A stretch of DNA of 29,834 nucleotides, from assembly GCA_031421855.1 (NCBI GenBank), contig JANOPN010000004.1, positions 1 to 29,834 of the forward strand. The letters are read 5' to 3'. This DNA comes from JAAFHN01 sp031421855 (lineage in GTDB: Bacteria; Pseudomonadota; Gammaproteobacteria; Burkholderiales; Burkholderiaceae_C). The position numbers and the translations under genes are program-made. Under the pieces are notes generated by a model. The model saw only the letters and a list, made by a program, of their open reading frames with translations. It had not been told where the DNA came from and did no database searches. Below, in pieces: positions 14,488-21,956 of the stretch; position 1 is the stretch's first letter; every line of letters starts with the position of its first letter.

Positions 14488-16786
14488 AGCCTCCCACGTC
14501 CCCCACCCGCCACCACATCGGCAGCAGCGCCAGCACCTCATTGCGCCCGAATCGGTCGTCCATGAGGTGGACGACACCTTGGTCAGTTGGGGTGCGAATG
14601 ACTCGGCCTGCGGCTTGGGTGACTTTTTGGATGCCGGGGAATAGGTAGGTGTAGTCGTCGCCTAGCCTGGGGTTGGGCGCGCTGTCTGGATCGGCGGCGC
14701 TGAGGTGGGTTTGCACACGGGCTTTGATGGCCTCGTTTAGGGGGTTGAACTGGGCCAAGCCCAGTGTGGCGATGAAGGCGCCGATGAGCCGGGCGCCGGG
14801 CAAATCAATGCCTTCGGCGAATGCGCCGCCCAGCACGGCGAAAGCGATGCCTTGGCTTGTGGGGGTGAATTTGGCTAGGAATGCTTCGCGATCGGCTTCG
14901 CTCATGTTGCGTGATTGTTGCCACACGGGGATGTCGGAGTGGGCGGCGACCAAGGCTTGCGCTGCGGTGTTCAAGTAGTCAAAACTGCTGAAAAACGCCA
15001 AATAGTTGCCGCTTTTGGCTTGGTACTGGGTGGCCATCAGTTCCACCATTGCGGCCAGTGAGTGCTCGCGGTCGCGGTATCGGGTGGAGATGCGTCTTGC
15101 GATGCTGACTTGGAGTTGATCGGGGCTGAAGGCGCTGTCCACATCAACCCAAGCGGTGGCCTCAGGCAGGCTGAGCATGGACGACACGAAGCTGTGGGGC
15201 GTGAGCGTGGCGGAAAACAAGCTTGCGCTCAGGGCGTCACGCCAGCGGTCTTTAAGGTGCGGGCCGGGTACGACGTTTCGGATGGTGAGCGTGGTGTTAC
15301 CGCCGTCAGCATCGACCAAATCCACCAGTGAGTGGGTGCCAAATGAGTCATTGATGCGCAAAAAATGCAGTGCGTCAAAGTAAAAGCTCTGCAGCCGCGC
15401 GTCCACATGGGTGGGCTCGTCTGCATAAAACTCGCTCACATCGGCGCAGAGTTTTTGCAGCGCGTTGAGCAAGCCCTCGGGCGGCTCGTCCAGGGTTTGG
15501 TAGGCGGCATCGGGTAGGCGGTTGACCATTGTTTGCCATTGGCGACACACGCGGCCAAATGCGGCACGAAGCGCCTTGGGGGCGCTTTTTGACTGGGCAA
15601 ACAAGGCGCTGGCCGACAGCTGCGCGGTGTACATCAGTCGGGCGCGGTCAAGCAGGTTGTGGGCTTCGTCGAGCAAGAGGCTCACGCGCCACTCTTCGCT
15701 TTGGGTGAGGCCGTGTAGCATGGCGCTCACGTCAAAGTAGTGGTTGTAGTCACCCACCACCACGTCGCTCCAACGCACCATTTCTTGCCCCAAGTAGTAG
15801 GGGCAGATGTGGTGATCGACAGCGATTTGGCGCAGCTTGGGTTTGCTGAGGTCGCCGGCTCGGGCGGCTGCTTGGCGGGCAGCGGGCAGGCGGTCATAAA
15901 AGCCCTTTGCCAGCGGGCATGAGTCGCCGTGGCAGGCTAAATCGGGGTGCTCGCAGGCTTTGTCTCGGGCAACCAGTTCGATGGTTCGCAAGATGGGTGC
16001 TTGGTCGCGGGGCGCAAGTTGCGCCACCGCGTCGAGCGCGAGCTGTCGCCCTGGGGTTTTGGCAGTCAGGTAGAAGAGTTTGTCGATGTGCTCGCCGGGC
16101 ATGGCTTTGAGCGAGGCAAACACGGTGCCCACGGTTTTACCAATGCCGGTGGGGGCCTGCAGCATCAAGCACCGCCCCGAGGTGTTGGCCTTGTAGACCG
16201 ATTCGGCCAAGCGGCGCTGGCCGTGGCGAAACTCGGGGTGTGGAAAAGCGAGCGTTTGCAGCGCTGCATTTCGCGCTTCGCGGTGCGCCGCTTCTTGCTG
16301 CGCCCAGGCAAGGTATTTGGCGCATTGGGCGGTGAAAAAGCCCGCCAAGTCGGCGGCTGAATGCTGCTCGCACAGCACGGTCTCAGAACTGCGCCCAACA
16401 TCGAAGTAAATCAGGGCGACTTGCATCTCGCTTAAGCCCAGCTTTTCGCACATCATGGCGGCGTAGATCTTGGCCTGCGCCCAGTGCAGGGCGCGGTGGT
16501 TCTCGGGCAAGCGGCTCAAGTCGCCCCGGTGGGTTTTGATTTCTTCGAGTCGGTTGAGCTGTGGGTCGTAGCCGTCGGCGCGGCCGCGCACGTTGAGATC
16601 GCCCTGCACAGCGGTCAGTGAAATTTCGCGCTGGTAGTGTGGGCCACGCCGCGATGCCACCTCAGCATGGCCGTCGATGCCCTGCTGGGCCGTGGGCGAG
16701 GGCGTGAAGCGCAAGTCCAAGTCGCCCGTTTTGGCGGTAAACCCGCACAGGGCGCGCACGGCAACACGGTGGGCAATGGACGACAT
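14459..16786 (-). CDS. PD-(D/E)XK nuclease fused to Rad3/DinG-type Fe-S DNA helicase
   Basis: The 775-residue product joins two parts. Residues ~1-180 look like a Cas4/RecB-type PD-(D/E)XK nuclease: GRADGYDP (D71) then LEEIKTH (E82-x-K84) and a conserved QAKIYAAMM helix. Residues ~185-770 are a superfamily-2 XPD/Rad3/DinG helicase: FRHGQRRLAESVY, Walker A APTGIGKT (211-218), four cysteines positioned for a 4Fe-4S cluster (C278, C285, C290, C328), VVVGDYNHYF, DEAH (373-376), SLFSATLTPH, GGAFAEGIDLPG and motif VI QAAGRVIRTPTDQG. Such enzymes unwind DNA 5' to 3' in repair and replication-conflict resolution. The divergent gene 44 bp away encodes another PD-(D/E)XK-like protein, and a LexA-like site lies between them. 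The last ~10 residues (GGSSTQRL end) come from the composite repeat, so the original C-terminus was probably replaced. Confidence 0.92.
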   Translation of the reverse strand: MSSIAHRVAVRALCGFTAKTGDLDLRFTPSPTAQQGIDGHAEVASRRGPHYQREISLTAVQGDLNVRGRADGYDPQLNRLEEIKTHRGDLSRLPENHRALHWAQAKIYAAMMCEKLGLSEMQVALIYFDVGRSSETVLCEQHSAADLAGFFTAQCAKYLAWAQQEAAHREARNAALQTLAFPHPEFRHGQRRLAESVYKANTSGRCLMLQAPTGIGKTVGTVFASLKAMPGEHIDKLFYLTAKTPGRQLALDAVAQLAPRDQAPILRTIELVARDKACEHPDLACHGDSCPLAKGFYDRLPAARQAAARAGDLSKPKLRQIAVDHHICPYYLGQEMVRWSDVVVGDYNHYFDVSAMLHGLTQSEEWRVSLLLDEAHNLLDRARLMYTAQLSASALFAQSKSAPKALRAAFGRVCRQWQTMVNRLPDAAYQTLDEPPEGLLNALQKLCADVSEFYADEPTHVDARLQSFYFDALHFLRINDSFGTHSLVDLVDADGGNTTLTIRNVVPGPHLKDRWRDALSASLFSATLTPHSFVSSMLSLPEATAWVDVDSAFSPDQLQVSIARRISTRYRDREHSLAAMVELMATQYQAKSGNYLAFFSSFDYLNTAAQALVAAHSDIPVWQQSRNMSEADREAFLAKFTPTSQGIAFAVLGGAFAEGIDLPGARLIGAFIATLGLAQFNPLNEAIKARVQTHLSAADPDSAPNPRLGDDYTYLFPGIQKVTQAAGRVIRTPTDQGVVHLMDDRFGRNEVLALLPMWWRVGDVGGFGGSSTQRL

Positions 16787-16798
16787 GTGGCGATGCTA

Positions 16799-16814
16799 CT
16801 GTATAGATCGTCAG
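16799..16814. promoter_or_regulatory. putative LexA (SOS) box in divergent promoter
   Basis: CTGTATAGATCGTCAG matches the proteobacterial LexA pattern CTGT-N8-ACAG with a single mismatch in the right half. The preceding TA extends the match to the E. coli-type TACTGTATA. It lies in the 44-bp gap between the helicase-nuclease fusion and the PD-(D/E)XK-like gene, so one site could control both. Confidence 0.5.
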
Positions 16815-16830
16815 GCAAAATCAGGGCTTC

Positions 16831-17580
16831 ATGTCTGAAGTTGCCACCACCACTGATCCGATCGACGCACATCCACCGCTGTCAAGACGGCATTTCACGC
16901 GGCTGCGCGAGGTGTACGCCTCAGCGGGTTGGCCGCGTCACGACAATTTGGAGATTGAATTGTTGGCGGCGGGTTTGTTGGCCAGGGTGGTGAGCGACAC
17001 CGGACATGAAACGATGAAGGTGTCGGATGCTGGCGTGACCCAGTTGGCCCGTGTGTTGGTGCAAAACAAAGGTGCCCGCTCAAGCCACGAGGCATTGGTT
17101 GCCCATGTGGCCCGCGACATGGTGCGGGCAGGGCGAATCGTTTGGCGCGGCTTGGCGTTGCGGGCGCAGGTGATGGATGAGGCGCTTGCAAGCGCTGTGT
17201 GGACGGTTGCTTGCCCCGACGTTTTTTCGATACGCCACACGACCGTGCAGGCTTATTTAGAGCCTGTCGTGCACGAGATCAAGGTCAGCCGCGCGGATTT
17301 GCTGGGCGACCTCAAAAAGCCGCTCAAGCGTGCCGCGTATTTGGACATGGGGGGTGAGTGTTGGTATGTGCTGGGCAACAACGCCAAGGCCCAGCCGTTT
17401 GCGCAGGCCGATGAAATTCCGCCTGAATGCGGCGTGATGCAGCTCACCGACGCTGGGCTGCAGGTCGTGCGCCCCGCGCCCAAGCGAGCGCTTGAGCGGC
17501 TGCCCTTTCACGTTTGGATGGCGCTGGCCAAAGCCTCGCCCGTGATGCGCGAGGACGAATCCGCGCAGGGCATCCTGTGA
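16831..17580 (+). CDS. predicted PD-(D/E)XK-fold protein, partner of the helicase
   Basis: The 249-residue product is not a family I can name with certainty. An N-terminal helical region (winged-helix-like, 20-105) is followed by a segment with the layout of a restriction-endonuclease-like core: VACPDVFSIRH (Asp), a short strand, then VHEIKVSRADLLGDL (E-x-K), then an Arg/Lys-rich helix with LKRAAYLDMG, and ECWYVLG. This order (D, ExK, helix, WYVL strand) is seen in MmcB-like and other PD-(D/E)XK repair nucleases. The start ATG at 16831 is consistent with the short divergent promoter. It ends 17 bp before radA and may be co-transcribed with it. Divergence from the nuclease-helicase fusion, the shared putative SOS box and the adjacent radA place it in DNA repair or recombination (inference). 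Confidence 0.72.
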   Translation: MSEVATTTDPIDAHPPLSRRHFTRLREVYASAGWPRHDNLEIELLAAGLLARVVSDTGHETMKVSDAGVTQLARVLVQNKGARSSHEALVAHVARDMVRAGRIVWRGLALRAQVMDEALASAVWTVACPDVFSIRHTTVQAYLEPVVHEIKVSRADLLGDLKKPLKRAAYLDMGGECWYVLGNNAKAQPFAQADEIPPECGVMQLTDAGLQVVRPAPKRALERLPFHVWMALAKASPVMREDESAQGIL

Positions 17581-17597
17581 CAATGGGGTCAACACAC

Positions 17598-19001
17598 ATG
17601 GCAAAAGACAAAACTTCATTTTCTTGCGGCGAATGCGGCGGCACCAGCGCCAAATGGGTCGGCAAATGCCCGCATTGCGGCGCATGGAACACGATGGTCG
17701 AGACCGTGGTTGAGGCCGCTTCGGCTGCGGGCGGCTTGGGTGCGTCTAAAAACCGCCTCTCAAACTACGCAGCCTTGGCCGGTGCCAGTGCCATCCAGAC
17801 TTTGAGTGAAATTGACGCCAAAGACGTCAACCACAACCCCACCGGGGTGGAGGAGCTTGACCGCGTGCTGGGCGGCGGCTGGGTCGCGGGCGGCGTGGTC
17901 TTGATCGGCGGCGACCCCGGCATTGGCAAGTCAACCTTGCTCTTGCAAGCCCTTGACTCGCTGAGCCGACGCGAGCGCGGCCTGTACGTGACGGGTGAAG
18001 AGAGTGCGGCCCAGGTGGCTTTGCGTGCGCGCCGCTTGGGCCTTGGCGACAGCGCTTTGCGGGTTGTCGCCGAAATTCAGCTTGAGAAAATCATGGGAGC
18101 GATCGCGTCTGAGCAACCCGCCGTGGTGGTGATCGACTCCATCCAAACCATGTACTCAGACCAGCTCACCAGCGCGCCGGGCAGCGTGGCACAGGTCCGA
18201 GAGTGCGCCGCCATGCTCACGCGGCTGGCCAAGTCGACGGGTTGCACGGTGGTTTTGGTGGGGCATGTGACCAAAGAGGGCACGCTCGCTGGGCCACGCG
18301 TGCTGGAACACATTGTCGACACGGTGTTGTATTTTGAAGGCGACACGCATTCGAGCTTTCGGCTCGTGCGCTCCATCAAAAACCGCTTTGGGGCTGTGAA
18401 TGAGATCGGCGTTTTTGCCATGACCGAGCGAGGCCTAAAGGGCGTGAGCAACCCCAGCGCCATCTTTTTATCGACCCACTCGCACCCGGTTCCGGGCTCC
18501 TGCGTCCTCGTCACGATGGAGGGCACCCGCCCGCTTTTGGTCGAAATCCAGGCCTTGGTCGACTCGGGCGGCCCCAGCCCCAGGCGCTTGAGTGTGGGAT
18601 TGGACCGCGACCGCTTGGCCATGCTGCTGGCGGTGTTGCATCGCCACGCCGGTGTGGGCACAGCCGACCAAGACGTGTTTGTCAACGCCGTCGGTGGCGT
18701 GCGCATCACCGAGCCGGCGGCCGATTTGGCGGTCATGCTCGCCATACAAAGCAGCTTGCGAAGCAAGTCGCTGCCCAAAGGCTTTGTGGCCTTTGGTGAG
18801 GTGGGCTTGGCTGGCGAGGTGCGACCAGCTCCTCGCGGCTTGGAGCGGCTCAAAGAAGCCGCCAAGCTGGGCTTTAGCATCGCGGTCGTGCCACGAGCCA
18901 ACGCGCCCAAGAAAAACGACAAAGCCTATGAGGGCTTGACCATTCACGCGGTTGACCGCATCGAAGACGCGATTGATGTCGTGCGCGGTTTGGATGACTG
19001 A
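17598..19001 (+). CDS. radA: DNA repair protein RadA
   Basis: The 467-residue product is RadA (Sms), a RecA-like, DnaB-type hexameric motor that promotes branch migration during recombination. An N-terminal C4 zinc finger (C10, C13, C24, C27) precedes the ATPase domain with Walker A GGDPGIGKST (~104-113) and the RadA-specific KNRFG motif (261-265). The Lon-protease-like C-terminal domain includes VFVNAVGGVRI, PADLAVMLAI and GEVGLAGEVRP, and ends VVRGLDD. I start it at the ATG at 17598 (MAKDKTSFSCGEC), the standard RadA N-terminus; a frame reaching back to 17514 overlaps the previous gene. The stop overlaps a possible ATGACTGA start, and a degenerate second copy of this gene end occurs 1.4 kb downstream. 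Confidence 0.97.
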   Translation: MAKDKTSFSCGECGGTSAKWVGKCPHCGAWNTMVETVVEAASAAGGLGASKNRLSNYAALAGASAIQTLSEIDAKDVNHNPTGVEELDRVLGGGWVAGGVVLIGGDPGIGKSTLLLQALDSLSRRERGLYVTGEESAAQVALRARRLGLGDSALRVVAEIQLEKIMGAIASEQPAVVVIDSIQTMYSDQLTSAPGSVAQVRECAAMLTRLAKSTGCTVVLVGHVTKEGTLAGPRVLEHIVDTVLYFEGDTHSSFRLVRSIKNRFGAVNEIGVFAMTERGLKGVSNPSAIFLSTHSHPVPGSCVLVTMEGTRPLLVEIQALVDSGGPSPRRLSVGLDRDRLAMLLAVLHRHAGVGTADQDVFVNAVGGVRITEPAADLAVMLAIQSSLRSKSLPKGFVAFGEVGLAGEVRPAPRGLERLKEAAKLGFSIAVVPRANAPKKNDKAYEGLTIHAVDRIEDAIDVVRGLDD

Positions 19002-19013
19002 ATTGAATCCAAA

Positions 19014-19043
19014 CTGAGTTCACCTGAGCTGAGTTCACCCGAG
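19014..19043 (+). repeat. 15-bp tandem duplication
   Basis: CTGAGTTCACCTGAG is followed directly by CTGAGTTCACCCGAG (one mismatch), in the short gap between radA and the SGNH gene. It lies just upstream of the AAAGGG ribosome binding site (19044-19049). Confidence 0.9.
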
Positions 19044-19057
19044 AAAGGGCAACGTCG

Positions 19058-20236
19058 ATGAGGTTTGCATGCTTGCCGCGCGCGGTGGCTTGGGGCGTTT
19101 TCAGCGCCGCACTCTTTGGTTGCTTGACTTTGGCGGGTTCGCAGGGTCCAGCAGCGCCCACGTGGGTGTATCAGCCTGAGCTGCTGCGACCGTTTTGGCA
19201 AGGTGAAATCGTTGAAGGCGAGACGGTTCTGTTCATTCGGGATGAACACTCGCCCGTCGCGCGTGCGCAGGTCCTATTTCCAATCCTTGGCGTGCTTCAA
19301 GCCAGCAATTCGAATGGCGACATGAAATACGAGTTGGGGAAAGACTTTGACTTTGAACCCGGTACTCGCGAAATTGTGCTGCCCGCTGGGTCGCGGATTG
19401 CGTCGTTTACTCGCGGTGACCTGCGACGACCCTCGAACTCCCAAAAGTACGACATGGCATCCCGCGATGAACTTGGGGACATCTTCTTTGGCTCTGCGCA
19501 GGAGTACGCGCGGATGCAGACGAGTTTTACATACCGACATGCCCTGAATCTGTGGACGGCATCAGCGCCGAAGTTTGATCCCAATGCCTTGCCGCGGACC
19601 GTCTCTAAATTAGTCAGCCGCGAGCCCTTGTCAATCGTCGTCATTGGCGACAGCATTTCGGCGGGAGCCAATGCGTCGGGGTTGTCTGGCGAGGCTCCGT
19701 TTCAGCCCGCGTTTTCCGAGTTGATCCGGCTGCAATTGCAAAAAAAGTTCAAAGGCCCGGTGTCGCTCGTCAACCCGTCGCGCGGCGGCACCGACACCCG
19801 ATGGGTTTTGCGATCAATCGACAAAGTCGTCGCCCCTAAGCCAGATCTGGTCATCATCGGGTTCGGCATGAACGATGCAACTGGCCGTTCAGCGGCCGAA
19901 TATCAGGCAAACATTCGAAAAATCATGGCCGATATCCGCCACAGACGACCCGATTGTGAATTCATCTTGGTGGCTTCGATGGTCGGGAATCGCAACTGGA
20001 AGCCCTTGGTGCCAGCGCTATTCGCCCAGTACCGGGATCGCTTGAGAGAACTGGCCGAGCCAGGCGTGGCCGTGGCTGACTTGACATCGATTTGGATGGC
20101 TTTTTTGGAACTCAAGCAGGATTGGGACTTGTCAGGCAACGGCGTCAATCACCCAAACGATTTTGGGCACCGCGTTTACGCGCAAGTGATCTTGGCCTTG
20201 CTAGACTCGAATCCAGCCATGCCTGCGGTGCCGTAA
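19058..20236 (+). CDS. exported SGNH/GDSL-family hydrolase
   Basis: The 392-residue product has an N-terminal signal (basic start, hydrophobic WGVFSAALFGCLTLAG), so it is secreted or periplasmic. An ~160-residue beta-rich N-terminal region of unknown function precedes the hydrolase domain. The SGNH signatures are clear: block I VVIGDSISAG with nucleophile Ser199, a Gly in SRGGTDTRW, block III IGFGMND with Asn272, and block V with His365 in NGVNHPNDFGH. Such enzymes are esterases or lipases, often acting on acetylated polysaccharides. Here the two-domain layout resembles carbohydrate deacetylases, but the substrate is unknown. It has a good ribosome binding site (AAAGGG, 8 bp before ATG). It sits between radA and a degenerate copy of the radA end, which suggests that it was inserted here. 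Confidence 0.88.
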   Translation: MRFACLPRAVAWGVFSAALFGCLTLAGSQGPAAPTWVYQPELLRPFWQGEIVEGETVLFIRDEHSPVARAQVLFPILGVLQASNSNGDMKYELGKDFDFEPGTREIVLPAGSRIASFTRGDLRRPSNSQKYDMASRDELGDIFFGSAQEYARMQTSFTYRHALNLWTASAPKFDPNALPRTVSKLVSREPLSIVVIGDSISAGANASGLSGEAPFQPAFSELIRLQLQKKFKGPVSLVNPSRGGTDTRWVLRSIDKVVAPKPDLVIIGFGMNDATGRSAAEYQANIRKIMADIRHRRPDCEFILVASMVGNRNWKPLVPALFAQYRDRLRELAEPGVAVADLTSIWMAFLELKQDWDLSGNGVNHPNDFGHRVYAQVILALLDSNPAMPAVP

Positions 20237-20269
20237 CGATTGAAGTCTGCGACACATTGAAAGCCAGAC

Positions 20270-20290
20270 CAACAAATTCAATGAAATTCA
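20270..20290 (+). repeat. truncated copy of the dispersed repeat core
   Basis: CAACAAATTCAATGAAATTC matches the family core with two differences. The ATAGC start and GAGACC middle are missing. It lies between the SGNH gene and the radA remnant. Confidence 0.45.
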
Positions 20291-20319
20291 CGCGCCCAAA
20301 CACGGACAAGCGGGCGGTT

Positions 20320-20433
20320 CGCATGGCGGTCACGCCACGAGCCATCGCTTCCAAGGTATGCGATCAAGCCGATCAAGCCGAAAAGGGCTTGATCATTCAC
20401 GCGATTGATGTCGTTAAGGGTTTAGATGACTGA
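20320..20433 (+). pseudogene. degenerate duplicate of the radA 3' end
   Basis: The frame reads AVTPRAIASK, then KGLIIHAIDVVKGLDD and stop, against AVVPRANAPK and EGLTIHAVDRIEDAIDVVRG plus LDD in RadA. At DNA level the copy lacks a 21-bp in-frame segment (GCGGTTGACCGCATCGAAGAC) and has gained a hairpin: a tandem pair GATCAAGCC (20363-20380) facing GGCTTGATC (20387-20395). It could still be read as the end of a small frame starting at 20281 (50 residues), but no function is likely. Its stop codon overlaps the start of the downstream monooxygenase exactly as the real radA stop overlaps an ATGACTGA. Confidence 0.85.
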
Positions 20434-21940
20434 GACAACAGTCGCCATCATTGGCGCGGGGTTCGGGGGCTTGTCGGCTGCGATTGAGTTGCAGCGCCAG
20501 GGCATCACTGATTTTGTGATTTTCGAGCGCGCGCATGAGGTGGGCGGCACTTGGCGTGACAACACCTACCCGGGCTGCGCCTGCGACATCCCGTCGCATC
20601 TTTACTCGCTGAGCCACACGCCCAACCCCAACTGGACGCGCGGCTACCCCAGTCAACCCGAAATTCAAGCCTATGTGCTCGATGTGGTGGCGCGACACGA
20701 CTTGCGAAAGCACCTGCGTTGCGATGCCGAGGTCTTGGGTTTTGAGTTTGACGGCGCGGCTTGGACGCTGCAAATCAAGTCACCGGGTGATGTGCCCGCG
20801 CAGAAGGTGCGCGCCAGTTTCGTCATCGCGGCGCTGGGCCCGCTCAACAAACCCGCTGTGCCTGATTTGCCCGGCCGCAGCGATTTTGTCGGCCCGCAGT
20901 TTCACAGCATGCACTGGGATCACAGCGTGGACTTGCGAGGCAAGCGCGTCGCAGTGGTGGGCACCGGTGCAAGCGCCATCCAGTTCATACCCAAGTTGGC
21001 CAAGCTTGCGTCGCAACTCACGGTGTACCAGCGCACACCGCCTTGGGTGGTGGCTCGGCGTGACGCACCGCATGGCCCGCTCAAACGCTGGCTTTTTGCC
21101 CATGTGCCGCTGATGCAGCGGCTGAATCGCTGGCGCATTTACTGGGTTAACGAAGCCGTTGCGCTCAATTTTGTCGGTGTGCGCTGGATGCAGCGCTTGG
21201 TCAAGTGGGGTGCGTTGCATCACCTCAAAGCGCAAGTCGCCGACCCGGTACTGCGCCAAACCCTCACGCCCGACTACCAACCAGGCTGCAAGCGCTTGTT
21301 GGTCAGCGATGACTACTACCCAGCACTCAATCAACCCCACGTTCGAGTACTGGCAAGCCCAATCGAGGCAGTGAGCGCTCACAACATTCGCACAGCAGAT
21401 GGCCAAGTGGTTGCCGCTGACGTCATCATTTACGGCACTGGCTTCAAGGTGACCGAGTTTGTGCGGCCGCTGCAGGTCGCCAACCCGGCAAACCCGATGG
21501 GTGCGCAAAACTTGAGCGACCTGTGGGCTCGCGAGCCCGCTAAAACCTGGCTTGGCCTCATGACCCACGGGTTTCCCAACTTGTTTTTGGTCGTTGGGCC
21601 GAGCTCGGGCTTGGGCTCCAACTCCATCATTTTCATGATCGAGGCCCAAACCCGTGCCATCAGCCGCATCATCAAACGAAGCGCCGGCGCGGTGGTTGAG
21701 CCCAAAATCGAAGCACAAAACAGCTGGTACGCCGACGTGCAGCGCCTCATGAAGCAAACCGTGTGGGCATCGGGTTGTCGCAGTTGGTACCAAAGTGCTG
21801 ATGGCCGCATCGACACCCTTTGGCCGACATTCACCTGGCGCTATTGGCTGCAATTGCGCTGGTTTCGGTGGTCTGATCTCAGCATAAAGCCATCAAAAAT
21901 AGTAGCATTAAACTCAATGAATACCGAGACCAAGAGCTGA
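20426..21940 (+). CDS. flavin-containing Baeyer-Villiger-type monooxygenase
   Basis: The 504-residue product is a class B flavoprotein monooxygenase using FAD and NADPH. It begins VAIIGAGFGG (FAD Rossmann motif, 6-15), followed by GGTWRDNTYPGCACDIPSH. The Baeyer-Villiger fingerprint FxGxxxHxxxW(P/D) is matched exactly by FVGPQFHSMHWD (154-165). The NADPH Rossmann motif VVGTGASA follows. Later conserved parts include VIIYGTGFKVTEF, GFPNLFLVVGPSSGLG and an Asn-rich SNSIIFMIEAQ. Family members oxidise ketones to esters or lactones; the substrate is unknown. The start codon overlaps the stop of the radA remnant (ATGACTGA), an arrangement that would have coupled it to radA before the SGNH insertion. 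The last 14 residues (KIVALNSMNTETKS) are encoded by a copy of the intergenic repeat. Confidence 0.92.
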   Translation: MTETTVAIIGAGFGGLSAAIELQRQGITDFVIFERAHEVGGTWRDNTYPGCACDIPSHLYSLSHTPNPNWTRGYPSQPEIQAYVLDVVARHDLRKHLRCDAEVLGFEFDGAAWTLQIKSPGDVPAQKVRASFVIAALGPLNKPAVPDLPGRSDFVGPQFHSMHWDHSVDLRGKRVAVVGTGASAIQFIPKLAKLASQLTVYQRTPPWVVARRDAPHGPLKRWLFAHVPLMQRLNRWRIYWVNEAVALNFVGVRWMQRLVKWGALHHLKAQVADPVLRQTLTPDYQPGCKRLLVSDDYYPALNQPHVRVLASPIEAVSAHNIRTADGQVVAADVIIYGTGFKVTEFVRPLQVANPANPMGAQNLSDLWAREPAKTWLGLMTHGFPNLFLVVGPSSGLGSNSIIFMIEAQTRAISRIIKRSAGAVVEPKIEAQNSWYADVQRLMKQTVWASGCRSWYQSADGRIDTLWPTFTWRYWLQLRWFRWSDLSIKPSKIVALNSMNTETKS

Positions 21941-21956
21941 TTTGTCATGAAATTCA
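21902..21956 (+). repeat. dispersed intergenic repeat, copy 7, overlapping two genes
   Basis: GTAGCATTAAACTCAATGAA is followed by TACCGAGACCAAGAGC and TTTGTCATGAAATT. It provides the 3' coding end and stop of the monooxygenase and reaches the ATG of the next gene at 21947. Confidence 0.85.

Noticed and set aside
20780..21853. A 357-codon frame on the minus strand opposite the monooxygenase
   Set aside because: It is antisense to strong FAD/NADPH motifs and is explained by high GC content.
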